This document shows positions 16,381 through 24,442 of a stretch of DNA of 64,000 nt, piece after piece (within the stretch, counting starts at the first letter, position 1; every line of letters begins with the position of its first letter). The stretch spans positions 1 through 64,000 of the forward strand of contig JBBQBH010000004.1 in NCBI GenBank assembly GCA_038317345.1, read 5' to 3'. The position numbers and the translations under genes are program-made. The notes under the pieces are model-generated. The model ran no database searches. It was not told the DNA's origin and worked only from the letters and a program-made list of their open reading frames with translations. The DNA is from Mayfieldus sp038317345. Its GTDB lineage: Bacteria > Actinomycetota > Thermoleophilia > Solirubrobacterales > 70-9.

Positions 16381-17574
16381 TCATGCTTGCGCTTCGGCTG
16401 GGGCCCCCTCGGCCTCCATCGGCATCATCGCGTTGATCCCCGTTGCGTCGCGTCCGATGATCAGTTTCTGAATCTGCGAGGTGCCTTCGTAGAGCGTCGT
16501 CACCCTCGCGTCGCGCAGGTAGCGCTCGACGGGGTAGTCGTCGACATAGCCGGAGCCGCCGTGGACCTGGATCGCCGCGTTCGCACATTCGACGGCAGAC
16601 TCGGTCGCATAGAGCTTTGCGACCGAGGTTTCCGCCGTGTTCGGCAACCCTCGGTCCTTGAGGTCGGCGGCGCGCCAGACCAGCATCCGGGCCGCGTCGC
16701 GCTTCACGATCATGTCGGCGATCAATTCCTGGACGAGCTGAAATCGGGCCAGGGGCACGCCGAACTGGTGGCGCTCCTTGGCGTAGTCGACCGAAGCGTC
16801 CACACACCCGTCGCAGATCCCGACGCAGCCCGCGGCGACGCTGAACCGACCCGAGTCCAGGGCGCTCATCGCGACCTTGAAGCCGTCGCCGACCTCGCCG
16901 AGGATCGCGTCGTCGGGAACCTCGACGTCGTCTAGTGAGATCTCCGCCGTGTCGGAGGCCCGCAGCCCGAGCTTGCCGTGGATCTCCTGGGTCGAAAAGC
17001 CGTCGCTGGAGGTGGGGACCAGAAAGCAGGCCAGGCCTCGATGGTTCTGCTCGGGATCGGTCTGGGCGAAGATCAGCGCCAGCTCGGCGTAGTTTGCGAG
17101 CGAGATCCACATCTTCTGGCCGCTGATCGACCAGCCGCCGTCGACCTTCTTGGCGCGGGTGCGCAGGTTGGCGGCGTCCGAGCCGGTGTCGGGCTCGGTG
17201 AGCCCGAAGCAGCCCAGCGCCTCGCCCGAGCAGAGCCGCGGCAGCCAGGCCTGCTTCTGCTCTTCCGTGCCCCAGCGCTCGACCGATCCGCAGACGAGCG
17301 AGGTTTGCACCGACACAACCGTTCGCGCGGCGGAATCGGCGCGCCCAACCTGCTCGACGATCAGGCCGTAGCCGAAGTAGTCCAGCCCGCGACCGCCGTA
17401 TTGCTCGGCGACGGGGGCGCCCAGGTAGCCGACCTCGCCGAGCTTGCTCGCGAGCTCACGGTCGAAGCGCTCGGCGCGGTCGTTCTCCTTCGCCCGCGGC
17501 AGGATCTCGCGGTCGGCGAACTCGCGCGCCGCCTCCGAGATCAGGCGCTGCTCGTCGTTGAGCTCGAAGTCCAC
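16381..17574 (-). CDS. acyl-CoA dehydrogenase
   Basis: A 397-residue FAD enzyme for the first oxidation of acyl-CoA. The signature GCFGLTEPDTGSDAANLRT and the C-terminal QIHGGSGYVDDYPVERYLRD ... YEGTSQIQ are textbook; the Glu in YEGTS is the catalytic base in the short/medium-chain class. Length is normal. GTG 17574 is the start. It leads a minus-strand set with enoyl-CoA hydratase and hydroxyacyl-CoA dehydrogenase and is followed upstream by the aminotransferase gene after 9 bases. Confidence 0.93.
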   Translation of the reverse strand: MDFELNDEQRLISEAAREFADREILPRAKENDRAERFDRELASKLGEVGYLGAPVAEQYGGRGLDYFGYGLIVEQVGRADSAARTVVSVQTSLVCGSVERWGTEEQKQAWLPRLCSGEALGCFGLTEPDTGSDAANLRTRAKKVDGGWSISGQKMWISLANYAELALIFAQTDPEQNHRGLACFLVPTSSDGFSTQEIHGKLGLRASDTAEISLDDVEVPDDAILGEVGDGFKVAMSALDSGRFSVAAGCVGICDGCVDASVDYAKERHQFGVPLARFQLVQELIADMIVKRDAARMLVWRAADLKDRGLPNTAETSVAKLYATESAVECANAAIQVHGGSGYVDDYPVERYLRDARVTTLYEGTSQIQKLIIGRDATGINAMMPMEAEGAPAEAQA

Positions 17575-17583
17575 CGCGCCAGC

Positions 17584-18375
17584 TTATTGAGGCAGTTCTC
17601 GCCGCAGGGCCGTGCCGAAGCCCTCGATCGCCTCGCGGGTGCGGTCGCCGGGGGCCTCGGGCAGCTCGGCCCCATCGATCGTTGAAACCGCCTGCACCTC
17701 GCGGGTCGTCGAGGCGAGGAACGCCTCCTTGGCGGCCCGCAGGTCGGCGACCGGCCAGATGCCCTCATCGACGTCCAGCTCGGCGATGATGCGGGCCCGG
17801 GTGATCGACTGCAGCACCCCCGAGTCGAGCGAAGGGGTGCGCAGCACGCCCTGGGGCGAGACCCAGAACACGGTCGAGGTCGGTGCCTCCAGCACCGTGC
17901 CGTCGGGGGTCACCAAGATGGCTTCATCGGCGCCCTGGGCCTGCGCGAGCCGCGTCGCCTGCATGTTGGCCGCGTAGGAGAGCGACTTGACCCCCGTGAG
18001 GCTGACGCTGGGCGCATAGGTCACGGTCGCCAGGCTGATCGTCTCGGCGCGCTCCGGGAGCGGCTCGGTGACCGCGATCCGCCGACCGCCGCGGGTGATC
18101 ATGATCCGCAGCTGTCCGTCGTCCTGGCCAAACTCGGCCAGCAGCGACTCGATCTCGCGCTCCAGCGCCGGGCGTTCGACCGGCAGCTCGATCGAGGCTG
18201 CCGAGCGCTCGAGGCGGTCGAGGTGGTCGGCGAGGGCAAACGGGTGCCCGGCGTAGAGCCGGATCACCTCGAAGACGCCGTCGCCCCGGTAGAGGCCGTC
18301 GTCGCGCAGCGGCACGGCGGTCTCCGCGACCGGTGAGAGCCGCCCGTCGACGCTTGCAATCTCCTTCGCGCTCAT
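17584..18375 (-). CDS. class IV PLP aminotransferase or ADC lyase
   Basis: About 263 residues with the fold-type IV pattern: GLYRGDGVFEVIR near the N-terminus, the catalytic Lys in TGVKSLSYAANM, and the phosphate-binding EAPTSTVFWV with a later SGVLQSITRA. The family covers branched-chain aminotransferases, D-amino-acid aminotransferase and 4-amino-4-deoxychorismate lyase; the short length favours the last two. I use ATG 18375; a TTG two codons upstream is possible. The first copy of a 58-bp tandem repeat begins within the start region. Confidence 0.8.
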   Translation of the reverse strand: MSAKEIASVDGRLSPVAETAVPLRDDGLYRGDGVFEVIRLYAGHPFALADHLDRLERSAASIELPVERPALEREIESLLAEFGQDDGQLRIMITRGGRRIAVTEPLPERAETISLATVTYAPSVSLTGVKSLSYAANMQATRLAQAQGADEAILVTPDGTVLEAPTSTVFWVSPQGVLRTPSLDSGVLQSITRARIIAELDVDEGIWPVADLRAAKEAFLASTTREVQAVSTIDGAELPEAPGDRTREAIEGFGTALRRELPQ

Positions 18376-18544
18376 AGCCAATTTGTTCGCGCTCGGCCTA
18401 ACACCATGCTCTCTTGGAGAGCCTCGCGCTCATAGCCAATTTGTTCGCGCTCGGCCTAACACCATGCTCTCTTGGAGAGCCTCGCGCTCATAGCCAATTA
18501 GTTCGCGCTCGGCCCAGAGCCAAGCTCTTTTGGAGAGCCTCGCG
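18371..18544. repeat. 58-bp tandem repeat, three copies
   Basis: Units start at 18371, 18429 and 18487 with an exact 58-base period, and a fourth begins to match at 18545. Each begins CTCATAGCC and contains TTCGCGCTCGGCC. The first two copies are identical; the third has diverged. Each unit holds a 6-bp hairpin GCTCTC-TTG-GAGAGC (18408-18422 in copy 1). The array starts inside the aminotransferase start codon region, so it probably arose by duplicating that gene's leader. Confidence 0.9.
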
Positions 18545-18598
18545 CTCACGGGGCGAGGCTACCCGATGGGGCGGGGCTGGAGAGGAAACTGCAGGTTG

Positions 18599-18723
18599 CG
18601 TCAACTAATACGTACGTCCACTCCCAGCACGATTTTCCGTCCAAATGGCTACCTAATATTCCCTGCGAGTCATAGGGTCATGCCGATGCTCCTAGAGCAG
18701 CACTCCTCCAGTACTAGTTGACG
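18599..18723. other. lower-GC intergenic segment bounded by 9-bp inverted repeats
   Basis: CGTCAACTA at 18599-18607 is the exact reverse complement of TAGTTGACG at 18715-18723. The 107 bases between them are clearly lower in GC than the surroundings (runs such as CCTAATATTCCCTG) and hold no credible gene. It could be a small RNA gene, a regulatory region or a remnant of a short mobile element. I see no target-site duplication. Confidence 0.4.
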
Positions 18724-18726
18724 TAG

Positions 18727-18752
18727 GCGGCGGGGGTCGCAGCCCCCGCCGC
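18727..18752. terminator. GC-rich hairpin downstream of the thiolase gene
   Basis: GCGGCGGGGG (18727-18736) pairs perfectly with CCCCCGCCGC (18743-18752) over a 6-base loop. It lies about 40 bases beyond the stop of the minus-strand thiolase gene, so it probably ends that transcript. The T-rich tail (TTGCTCGTTTGTTT) is on the plus side, so it may also stop plus-strand transcription. Confidence 0.65.
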
Positions 18753-18790
18753 TTGCTCGTTTGTTTGGCGGCTGGGTCCTTGCGGTGCGG

Positions 18791-19978
18791 TCAGACCGCC
18801 TCGACGACCGTCGCGAGGCCCTGGCCGACGCCGATGCAAAGCGACGCCACCCCGTAGTGGCTGCCGCGCCGACGCATCTCGCGCACCAACGTGGTCATCA
18901 GCCGGGCGCCCGAGCAACCGAGCGGGTGGCCGAGGGCGATCGCCCCGCCGTTCACGTTGAGGCGCTCCCCATCGATGCCGAGCTGGCGGACGCAGGCCAG
19001 GACCTGCGACGCGAAGGCTTCGTTGATCTCGATCAGGTCGACGTCGTCGAGATCGAGATCGGCGGCGGCGAGCGCCCGCGGGATCGCCTCTGCGGGGCCC
19101 ATCCCCATGACCGCGGGGTCGACCCCCGCGACCCCGAAAGCGACGATGCGGGCCAGGGGCTTCGCGCCGAGCTGGTCGGCGCCGCGCTCGGAGCCGATCA
19201 CCAGGCAGGCGGCGCCGTCGTTGAGAGTCGAGGAGTTGCCGGCGGTCACGGTCCCGCCCTCCCTGAAGGAGGGCTTCAGCTTGGCAAGCTTCTCCAGCGA
19301 GGTGTCGGGCCGCGGCCCCTCATCGCGTTCGAAGGCGCCGTCCCCGTTCAGCTCCACCGGAACGATCTCCTCGGCGAAGCGGCCCTCCTCGGCTGCCGCG
19401 ACGGCGCGCTGGTGGCTGCGCAACGCGAACCCGTCCTGGTCCTCCCGCGAGACGCCGTAGCGCTCGGCGACGTTCTCGCCGGTCTCACCCATCGATTCGG
19501 TCGAGTACATCTCGGCCATCCGCGGGTTGACCATCCGCCAGCCCAGGGTCGTGTCGTACATCGTCTGGGCGCCGCGGGGGAGGGCCGCCTCGGGCTTCGG
19601 CACCACCCAGGGCGCACGGCTCATCGACTCGACTCCTCCTGCCAGGTATAGGTCTCCCTCGCCCAACTTCACCGCGCGCCCGGCCATGTTGATCGCCTCA
19701 AGGCCTGACGCGCAGAGCCGATTGACGGTCGCGCCCGGCACCGAGACCGGCAGGCCGGCCAGAAGGACGGCCATGCGCGCCACGTCGCGGTTGTCCTCTC
19801 CCGCCTGGTTGGCGGCGCCCAGGTAGACGTCGGTGATCCGCTCCGGGTCGATTCCGTTGCGCTGCACGGCGGCAGAGACCACGTGGGCGGCGAGGTCGTC
19901 GGGGCGCACGCCGGAGAGGGATCCGCGGTAGCGGCCCATCGGAGTGCGGACGGCGTCGAGGATGAGGGCTTCCTGCAT
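18791..19978 (-). CDS. acetyl-CoA C-acyltransferase (thiolase)
   Basis: A 395-residue thiolase that cleaves 3-ketoacyl-CoA or condenses acetyl-CoA. The nucleophile is Cys89 in VNRLCASGLEAI; the C-terminal motifs GGAIALGHPLGCSGAR and CIGVGQG provide the catalytic His and second Cys. ATG 19978 gives the normal N-terminus (MQEALILDAVRTPMGR); a longer upstream frame is not needed. It sits near the beta-oxidation genes but on its own transcript with its own 3' hairpin. Confidence 0.93.
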   Translation of the reverse strand: MQEALILDAVRTPMGRYRGSLSGVRPDDLAAHVVSAAVQRNGIDPERITDVYLGAANQAGEDNRDVARMAVLLAGLPVSVPGATVNRLCASGLEAINMAGRAVKLGEGDLYLAGGVESMSRAPWVVPKPEAALPRGAQTMYDTTLGWRMVNPRMAEMYSTESMGETGENVAERYGVSREDQDGFALRSHQRAVAAAEEGRFAEEIVPVELNGDGAFERDEGPRPDTSLEKLAKLKPSFREGGTVTAGNSSTLNDGAACLVIGSERGADQLGAKPLARIVAFGVAGVDPAVMGMGPAEAIPRALAAADLDLDDVDLIEINEAFASQVLACVRQLGIDGERLNVNGGAIALGHPLGCSGARLMTTLVREMRRRGSHYGVASLCIGVGQGLATVVEAV

Positions 19979-20000
19979 CGCTTCACCGTATCCTGAACGC

Positions 20001-20291
20001 GTGGGGTTCTTCCTGGGGACGGTCCTCATCCTCGTCTTTCTCGTCGGTGTGCTCTTGCTCGTCGGCCACTTCTACCCGGGCAGCGGCTCCGACCTGCTGG
20101 ACTGGAAGCCGACCCGCTCCTACGAGACCGAAGTGCAGCTCGAGGCGGACGACGTCCAGCAGATGCTCGATGCTCAGAACGAGATGCGCCGCCGCCGCGG
20201 CGCTCCGGAGCTGACCCGCGACGAGCTGGACCAGAAGGTCGCCGAGGACCAGGCCGCCCGGCTGCGTGGCCGCGGCCCGTTCTCCTCTTAG
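20001..20291 (+). CDS. small single-helix membrane protein
   Basis: A 96-residue protein from GTG 20001: one N-terminal hydrophobic helix (about 2-22), then a charged cytoplasmic part rich in Asp, Glu and Arg (ADDVQQMLDAQNEMRRRRG) that may form a coiled coil. It is divergent from the thiolase gene with about 20 bases between starts and is followed after 12 bases by the Rossmann-fold gene. I do not recognise the family. Confidence 0.6.
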   Translation: MGFFLGTVLILVFLVGVLLLVGHFYPGSGSDLLDWKPTRSYETEVQLEADDVQQMLDAQNEMRRRRGAPELTRDELDQKVAEDQAARLRGRGPFSS

Positions 20292-20303
20292 GGCGTCCAG
20301 GAC

Positions 20304-20792
20304 TTGGCACGGGCGCTGATCGTCGGCTGCGGTTGCCGGGGCCGAGCCCTGGGTGGACGGCTTGCAGCAGAGGGGTGGTCGCTGCGCGGAACGACCCGCG
20401 ATCCCGACCACGTCGCAGACATCGAGGCCGCCGGCATCGAGCCCATAGTCGCCAACCCCGACCGGCCCGGGACCCTGCTCGACCTGGTCGGCGACGTGAC
20501 GGTCTTGCATTGGCTGCTCGGAACGGCGCGAGCCGAGCCGGAGGTGATCGCGGCGATCCACGGCGCCCGGCTGCAGGCATTGTTGGAGAGGCTCGTCGAC
20601 ACCCCGGTGCGGGGCTTCGTCTACGAGGCGGCGGGCGACGTCGAGCGCCAGCACCTCGAGCGCGGTGCGGGCCTCGTCCGCTCGGCCGCCGACACCTGGC
20701 GCATCCCAGTCGAGGTGGTCGATGCTGACCCCATCGACTTCGACCCGTGGCTGGAGGCGATGACCGCCGCCACCCAACGCCTGGTCAGCTGA
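20304..20792 (+). CDS. short NAD(P)-binding Rossmann protein
   Basis: A 162-residue protein starting at TTG 20304. The N-terminus ARALIVGCGCRGRALGGRL is a dinucleotide-binding loop and the following TTRDPDHVADIEAAGIEP resembles NAD-dependent epimerase-like proteins. It is about half the length of such enzymes and lacks a YxxxK active site, so it is either a minimal binding protein or a shortened relative. It follows the small membrane protein closely. Confidence 0.6.
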   Translation: MARALIVGCGCRGRALGGRLAAEGWSLRGTTRDPDHVADIEAAGIEPIVANPDRPGTLLDLVGDVTVLHWLLGTARAEPEVIAAIHGARLQALLERLVDTPVRGFVYEAAGDVERQHLERGAGLVRSAADTWRIPVEVVDADPIDFDPWLEAMTAATQRLVS

Positions 20793-20825
20793 TTGCGGCG
20801 GCTGCGCCGCCCAACGTCCCTGCGC

Positions 20826-21104
20826 CTACTGGAAGTGAGTCGGGCCCTTCTGGCCCTGCTTGCGCGGCGCGAAACCGCCGAGCGGTCCCTGCGGCGCGCC
20901 CGGCTGCGCCCAAGGGGCCTTGGCGGGGTCGTGGGCCGGCGCCTTGTCGAGCCGGTTGACCGCCGCACTCAACCCCAGGTATGCGACCACTATGAAGGCG
21001 ATGAAGATCCCGTAGTAGAGGAGCTGGCGGCCTCTGTTCGGGTTGTACTGACCGATGACCTTGCGGTACTTGTCCTCGCCGCGCGCATCGACGTCCGACG
21101 GCAT
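20826..21104 (-). CDS. membrane protein with one helix (possible 3' half of a frameshifted gene)
   Basis: A 92-residue frame from ATG 21104 with a hydrophobic helix at about 28-48 (LLYYGIFIAFIVVAYLGLS) and a Pro/Gly-rich tail ending GPTHFQ. In the same frame, coding potential seems to continue upstream of the ATG (RENDDKRRRDEHVH), where the Pro/Glu-rich frame at 20990-21595 ends in an unlikely Ser/Thr-rich tail. The two may be one protein split by a shift at an AAAA run near 21139-21142. Confidence 0.55.
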   Translation of the reverse strand: MPSDVDARGEDKYRKVIGQYNPNRGRQLLYYGIFIAFIVVAYLGLSAAVNRLDKAPAHDPAKAPWAQPGAPQGPLGGFAPRKQGQKGPTHFQ

Positions 21105-21595
21105 GTGGACGTGCTCATCGCGGCGGCGCTTGTCATCGTTTTCTCGCGCTCGGCCTTAGGGCGTGGCTCATCCTCGGTCTTCGGCCTCTCGTCTTTCGCG
21201 GCGACGGGCTCCGGGCGGCGCTCTTCGGCATCGTCGGCCTTCGACCGATCCGGCTTCTCGGCATCGCTGGAGTCGGGCTGTGACCGGTCGCTCGGCTTCT
21301 CGGGCTCAGCGGAATGATCGCTTGGCTTCTCGGGCTCGGCGGGCTGATCGCTTGGCTTCTCGGGCTCGGCGGGCTGATCAGGCTCGCTCGGCTTCTCAGC
21401 CTCGCTGGAGTCGGACTGCGATCGGTCGCGCTCGGGGGGATCTTGGTGGTCGTAGGGCCCCTGCTGACCGGCTGCGGCCGGGCCGCGGTCCGGGCGTTTG
21501 CCGCTCTTCGGCCCGGCGCGATGAGACGCCCTGTCGTCCGGCTCAATGCTTGAGCCTTCCAGCCCCGGTGGGAGCCAGGAGCTTCGATCCTCCAC
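20990..21595 (-). CDS. Pro/Glu/Lys-rich repeat protein (possible 5' half)
   Basis: A 201-residue frame from GTG 21595. The middle is a disordered, acidic repeat region with three copies of a 10-residue unit ending AEPEKPSD. The last 50 residues (Ser/Thr/Arg-rich, overlapping the 92-residue frame) look non-coding. If a one-base shift occurs near 21140, the protein would carry a long charged N-terminus and the single membrane helix of the downstream frame. Function unknown. Confidence 0.4.
   Translation of the reverse strand: MEDRSSWLPPGLEGSSIEPDDRASHRAGPKSGKRPDRGPAAAGQQGPYDHQDPPERDRSQSDSSEAEKPSEPDQPAEPEKPSDQPAEPEKPSDHSAEPEKPSDRSQPDSSDAEKPDRSKADDAEERRPEPVAAKDERPKTEDEPRPKAEREKTMTSAAAMSTSTCRRTSMRAARTSTARSSVSTTRTEAASSSTTGSSSPS
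21301..21390. repeat. 30-bp coding tandem repeat
   Basis: The plus-strand unit CGGGCTCGGCGGGCTGATCG plus CTTGGCTTCT recurs from 21301, 21331 and 21361, the last copy diverging. On the minus strand each unit encodes about ten residues of the QPAEPEKPSD type, so copy number may vary between strains. Confidence 0.75.
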
Positions 21596-21719
21596 AACGC
21601 CAACCGTAGCGCGGTCAGAGCTACGCTTCCACCGACAACCGACGCTGCTGGCGGGGGCGGCGAACCCAAATAGGTAAAGTCGGGTCGGGATTAACCAAAT
21701 TTGAAGCTTGGAGGTTGTG

Positions 21720-22562
21720 ATGGCTGACTACGAAAAGGACGTCTTGGTCGACACCGACTGGGTCGCCGAGCACCTCGATGACGACGGCATCCGCGTCGTC
21801 GAAGTGGACGAGAACCCGGCGCTCTACGCGGAGGCCCATATCCCGGGAGCGATCGGCTTTGACTGGAAGCAGGACCTTCAGGACCAGGTGAAGCGGGACT
21901 TCCTCGGGCCGCAGGAGTTCGGCGGCCTGATGGGCAGCCGCGGGATCTCCAACGACCACACGGTGCTGCTCTACGGCGACCGCAACAACTGGTTTGCCGC
22001 CTACACCTATTGGTACTTCAAGTACTACGGCCACGACGACGTGAAGCTGATCAATGGTCCGCGCGAGAAGTGGATCGAGGAGGGGCGTGAGACCACCAGC
22101 GATGTGCCCAGCTACGACGCGGCCAAGTTCGAGGCGAAGGGCGCTGACAAGGACATTCGCGCCTGGCGCGACGAGGTGCTCGATGCGCTCGAAGAGGACA
22201 CCAAGCTGGTCGATGTGCGCAGCCCGCAGGAGTACTCGGGCGAGCTGATCGCGATGGCCGGTTACGAGCAGGAGGGAGCCCAGCGCGGAGGCCACATCCC
22301 CGGCGCCGCTTCGGTTCCCTGGGCGCAGGCGGTCAACGAGGACGGCACCTTCAAGTCCAAGGACGAGCTGGAGGAGCTGTACAAGTCAAAGGGCGTCCTC
22401 GACGGTGACCCGATCATCGCCTACTGCCGGATCGGCGAGCGCTCGGCCCACACCTGGTTCGTGCTGCACGAGCTGCTCGGCAAGGACGACGTCAAGAATT
22501 ACGACGGGTCGTGGACCGAGTGGGGAAACATGGTCAACGTCCCGATCGAGAAGGACGTGTAG
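21720..22562 (+). CDS. thiosulfate/3-mercaptopyruvate sulfurtransferase
   Basis: A 280-residue tandem rhodanese. ATG 21720 is favoured over TTG 21708 because GGAGG at 21710-21714 is correctly spaced. The first, inactive domain begins LVDTDWVAEHLDD; the second holds the active-site loop with Cys in AYCRIGERSAHTW and the LVDVRSPQEYSGE motif. The enzyme moves sulfur from thiosulfate (or mercaptopyruvate) to a thiophilic acceptor. The CRIGER loop fits the thiosulfate-type enzymes common in actinobacteria. Confidence 0.9.
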   Translation: MADYEKDVLVDTDWVAEHLDDDGIRVVEVDENPALYAEAHIPGAIGFDWKQDLQDQVKRDFLGPQEFGGLMGSRGISNDHTVLLYGDRNNWFAAYTYWYFKYYGHDDVKLINGPREKWIEEGRETTSDVPSYDAAKFEAKGADKDIRAWRDEVLDALEEDTKLVDVRSPQEYSGELIAMAGYEQEGAQRGGHIPGAASVPWAQAVNEDGTFKSKDELEELYKSKGVLDGDPIIAYCRIGERSAHTWFVLHELLGKDDVKNYDGSWTEWGNMVNVPIEKDV

Positions 22563-22573
22563 GGGACGCCGCC

Positions 22574-23149
22574 TCAGGCCGGTAGGCGTTCGAGCAGGTC
22601 GCGCAGGATGCGGCCTGTGGCACCCCAAATCATGTGGCCGTCGACCTCGAAGGTTGGGGTTCGGACGGGCACGCCGCGCCGCACCAGTCGGCGCATCGCA
22701 TAGGCGCCCCGCAGCTTCTCGAGCTCGAAGCTGAGCACCGTCTCCACCTCGGCCGGGTTCGGGCGTAGGGGCAATTCCTCAGGAATCAGCCCGACGAACG
22801 GATGGACCTTGTATGAGGTGACATAGGTCCCGATCGGCGGCAATGCCCCGACCAGCTCGACCTGGGCCGGGTCGAGGCCGATCTCCTCCTGCGCTTCGCG
22901 CAGCGCGGTCGAGCGCAGGTCCTCGTCGGGCTCGTCCTGGCGCCCACCCGGGAACGAGATCTCGCCGGCGTGGCGGCGCAGGTCCGAACGGCGCTCGGTG
23001 AACACGAGCCCCGGCCGGTCGGGCCAGCCGTACATCGGCAACAGCACCGCGGCGTCGGTGCCACCGTGAGCGTCAAGCCTGGCCGCCTCTTCGGGGGTGA
23101 GCAGCACCTGGCTCAGGTCTGAGGCGGGGCCGGCCGACTGCTGGGTCAC
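22574..23149 (-). CDS. NUDIX hydrolase (CoA pyrophosphatase-like)
   Basis: A 191-residue protein. GTG 23149 follows the cupin gene stop after 4 bases. The NUDIX box is complete: GGRQDEPDEDLRSTALREAQEEIG, with Glu residues positioned for metal binding; here split for reading as GGRQDEPDEDL then REAQEEIGL. The preceding SFPG and overall length fit the CoA diphosphatase subfamily (NudL-like), which cuts CoA into 4'-phosphopantetheine and ADP. Confidence 0.85.
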   Translation of the reverse strand: MTQQSAGPASDLSQVLLTPEEAARLDAHGGTDAAVLLPMYGWPDRPGLVFTERRSDLRRHAGEISFPGGRQDEPDEDLRSTALREAQEEIGLDPAQVELVGALPPIGTYVTSYKVHPFVGLIPEELPLRPNPAEVETVLSFELEKLRGAYAMRRLVRRGVPVRTPTFEVDGHMIWGATGRILRDLLERLPA

Positions 23150-23153
23150 ACGA

Positions 23154-23552
23154 TTAGTTTGACTGCTGCAGCGGGTCCGGGGCGCCGAGCTTGCTGTTCT
23201 CGGGCGCCTCGTAGGGCTTGCCCGGGATCCCACCGATCGCCAGCAGGCGCATCGGCTCGTCGCCGGTCCAGACCTTCCGCTTCACCCCAGGTCGGACCAT
23301 CACCATCGTCTCCGGGTCGATCCGGTGCCGCTCCCCGTCGATCTCGATCTCACCCGAGCCTCTCAGCGCGATGTAGATCTCTTCCTGACCATCGTTGGCG
23401 TGGTCGTGCTCGGGGTACTGCTCCAGGTTGGGGGGCAGGTCCAAGACCGAGCATCCGAACGACTCGACACCGAGCTCGGCACGAGCGCGTTTGAAGGAGC
23501 CGGCGTAGACCGCCTCCATGTCGTCGATCTTCTTGATCGCGTAACCACCCAT
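23154..23552 (-). CDS. cupin-domain protein
   Basis: A 132-residue single-cupin protein. Motif 1 is EHDHANDGQEEIYIALRGSG (metal His and Glu), motif 2 is PGVKRKVWTGDEPMRLLAIGG, which lacks the usual His. Start ATG follows a good GAGGAG. It lies in the same orientation as the NUDIX gene and is four bases from it. Function cannot be assigned beyond a small-molecule or metal-binding barrel. Confidence 0.8.
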   Translation of the reverse strand: MGGYAIKKIDDMEAVYAGSFKRARAELGVESFGCSVLDLPPNLEQYPEHDHANDGQEEIYIALRGSGEIEIDGERHRIDPETMVMVRPGVKRKVWTGDEPMRLLAIGGIPGKPYEAPENSKLGAPDPLQQSN

Positions 23553-23639
23553 CGGTTCTCCTCTCGGTTGGGCATCCCGTAATCGTGCGTGAGCAAGTTA
23601 CTGGCAGGAGGACGCCAAGATACGCAGGTTGCAGCGTCC

Positions 23640-24440
23640 TTAGATGATCACCTGCACGGTTCCGCCATCGACCGACCAGGCGGAGCCGCTCACATAGGAA
23701 GCATTCTCGGAGCACAGAAAGACGATCGCCGCGGCGACCTCTTCGACCTCGCCCAGCCGTCCTATTGGCCGCTGTTCCTCGAACGCCTTCAATGCCTGCT
23801 CTCGGCTCCCGGCGCCCGACAGCTTCGCCGTCTGGTCGAGCAGCCCCCCCGGGGCCATCCACATCTCCGAGGCGACCGGGCCGGGGCAGATCGCGTTGAC
23901 CAGCACACCCCGCTTGGCGTAACGGTCGGCGAACAGACGCGAAAGCGACAGCTCCGCGGCCTTGGCGACCGAGTACTCGGGCGTCGTCGCCGAGGGTCGC
24001 TTGCCGGCCGACGATGAGATGTTCACGATCCGCCCCCAGCCCCGTTCGGCCATCGGCGGGACCGCGGCCCGCATCGCGCGCAGCGGCGCCATCACGTTGA
24101 GCTCGAAGGCCGCGTACCAATCCTGGTCGGGGACGTCGTCGAGGTCGCGCCTCTGGGCGGTGCCGGCGTTGTTGACCAGGACGTCGAGTTGGCTGAAGCA
24201 CTCGGTCGCTTCGGCGACGATTCGCTCACCGGCGTCCTCCGCAGTGACATCGAGCGTCAGCGCAGCGGCGCGGCCGCCCTCGCGCCCGCATTCCTCCGCG
24301 GCCTCGGCAAGCTGTTCCTCGGAGCGGGCGACCAGAAGCACACCGGCGTCCTCCGCGCACAGCTTGCGCGCCGTCTCGCGACCGATTCCCCTGCTGGCGC
24401 CGGTGACCGCGCATGCCCTGCCGCTGAGGCCCAGGTCCAT
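23640..24440 (-). CDS. SDR-family oxidoreductase
   Basis: A 266-residue classical short-chain dehydrogenase. The cofactor loop is TGASRGIGRETA, the NNAG motif is DVLVNNAGTAQ, the catalytic Ser is in ISSSAGKRP and the Tyr-x-x-x-Lys is YSVAK. ATG 24440 starts the protein with MDLGLSGRA. It sits two bases after the OsmC gene, so the three genes SDR, OsmC and PduO probably form one minus-strand transcript. Confidence 0.9.
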   Translation of the reverse strand: MDLGLSGRACAVTGASRGIGRETARKLCAEDAGVLLVARSEEQLAEAAEECGREGGRAAALTLDVTAEDAGERIVAEATECFSQLDVLVNNAGTAQRRDLDDVPDQDWYAAFELNVMAPLRAMRAAVPPMAERGWGRIVNISSSAGKRPSATTPEYSVAKAAELSLSRLFADRYAKRGVLVNAICPGPVASEMWMAPGGLLDQTAKLSGAGSREQALKAFEEQRPIGRLGEVEEVAAAIVFLCSENASYVSGSAWSVDGGTVQVII

Positions 24441-24442
24441 GT

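Noticed and set aside
18371..18544. CRISPR array
   Set aside because: Units are contiguous 58-bp copies with no unique spacers, and no cas genes are present.
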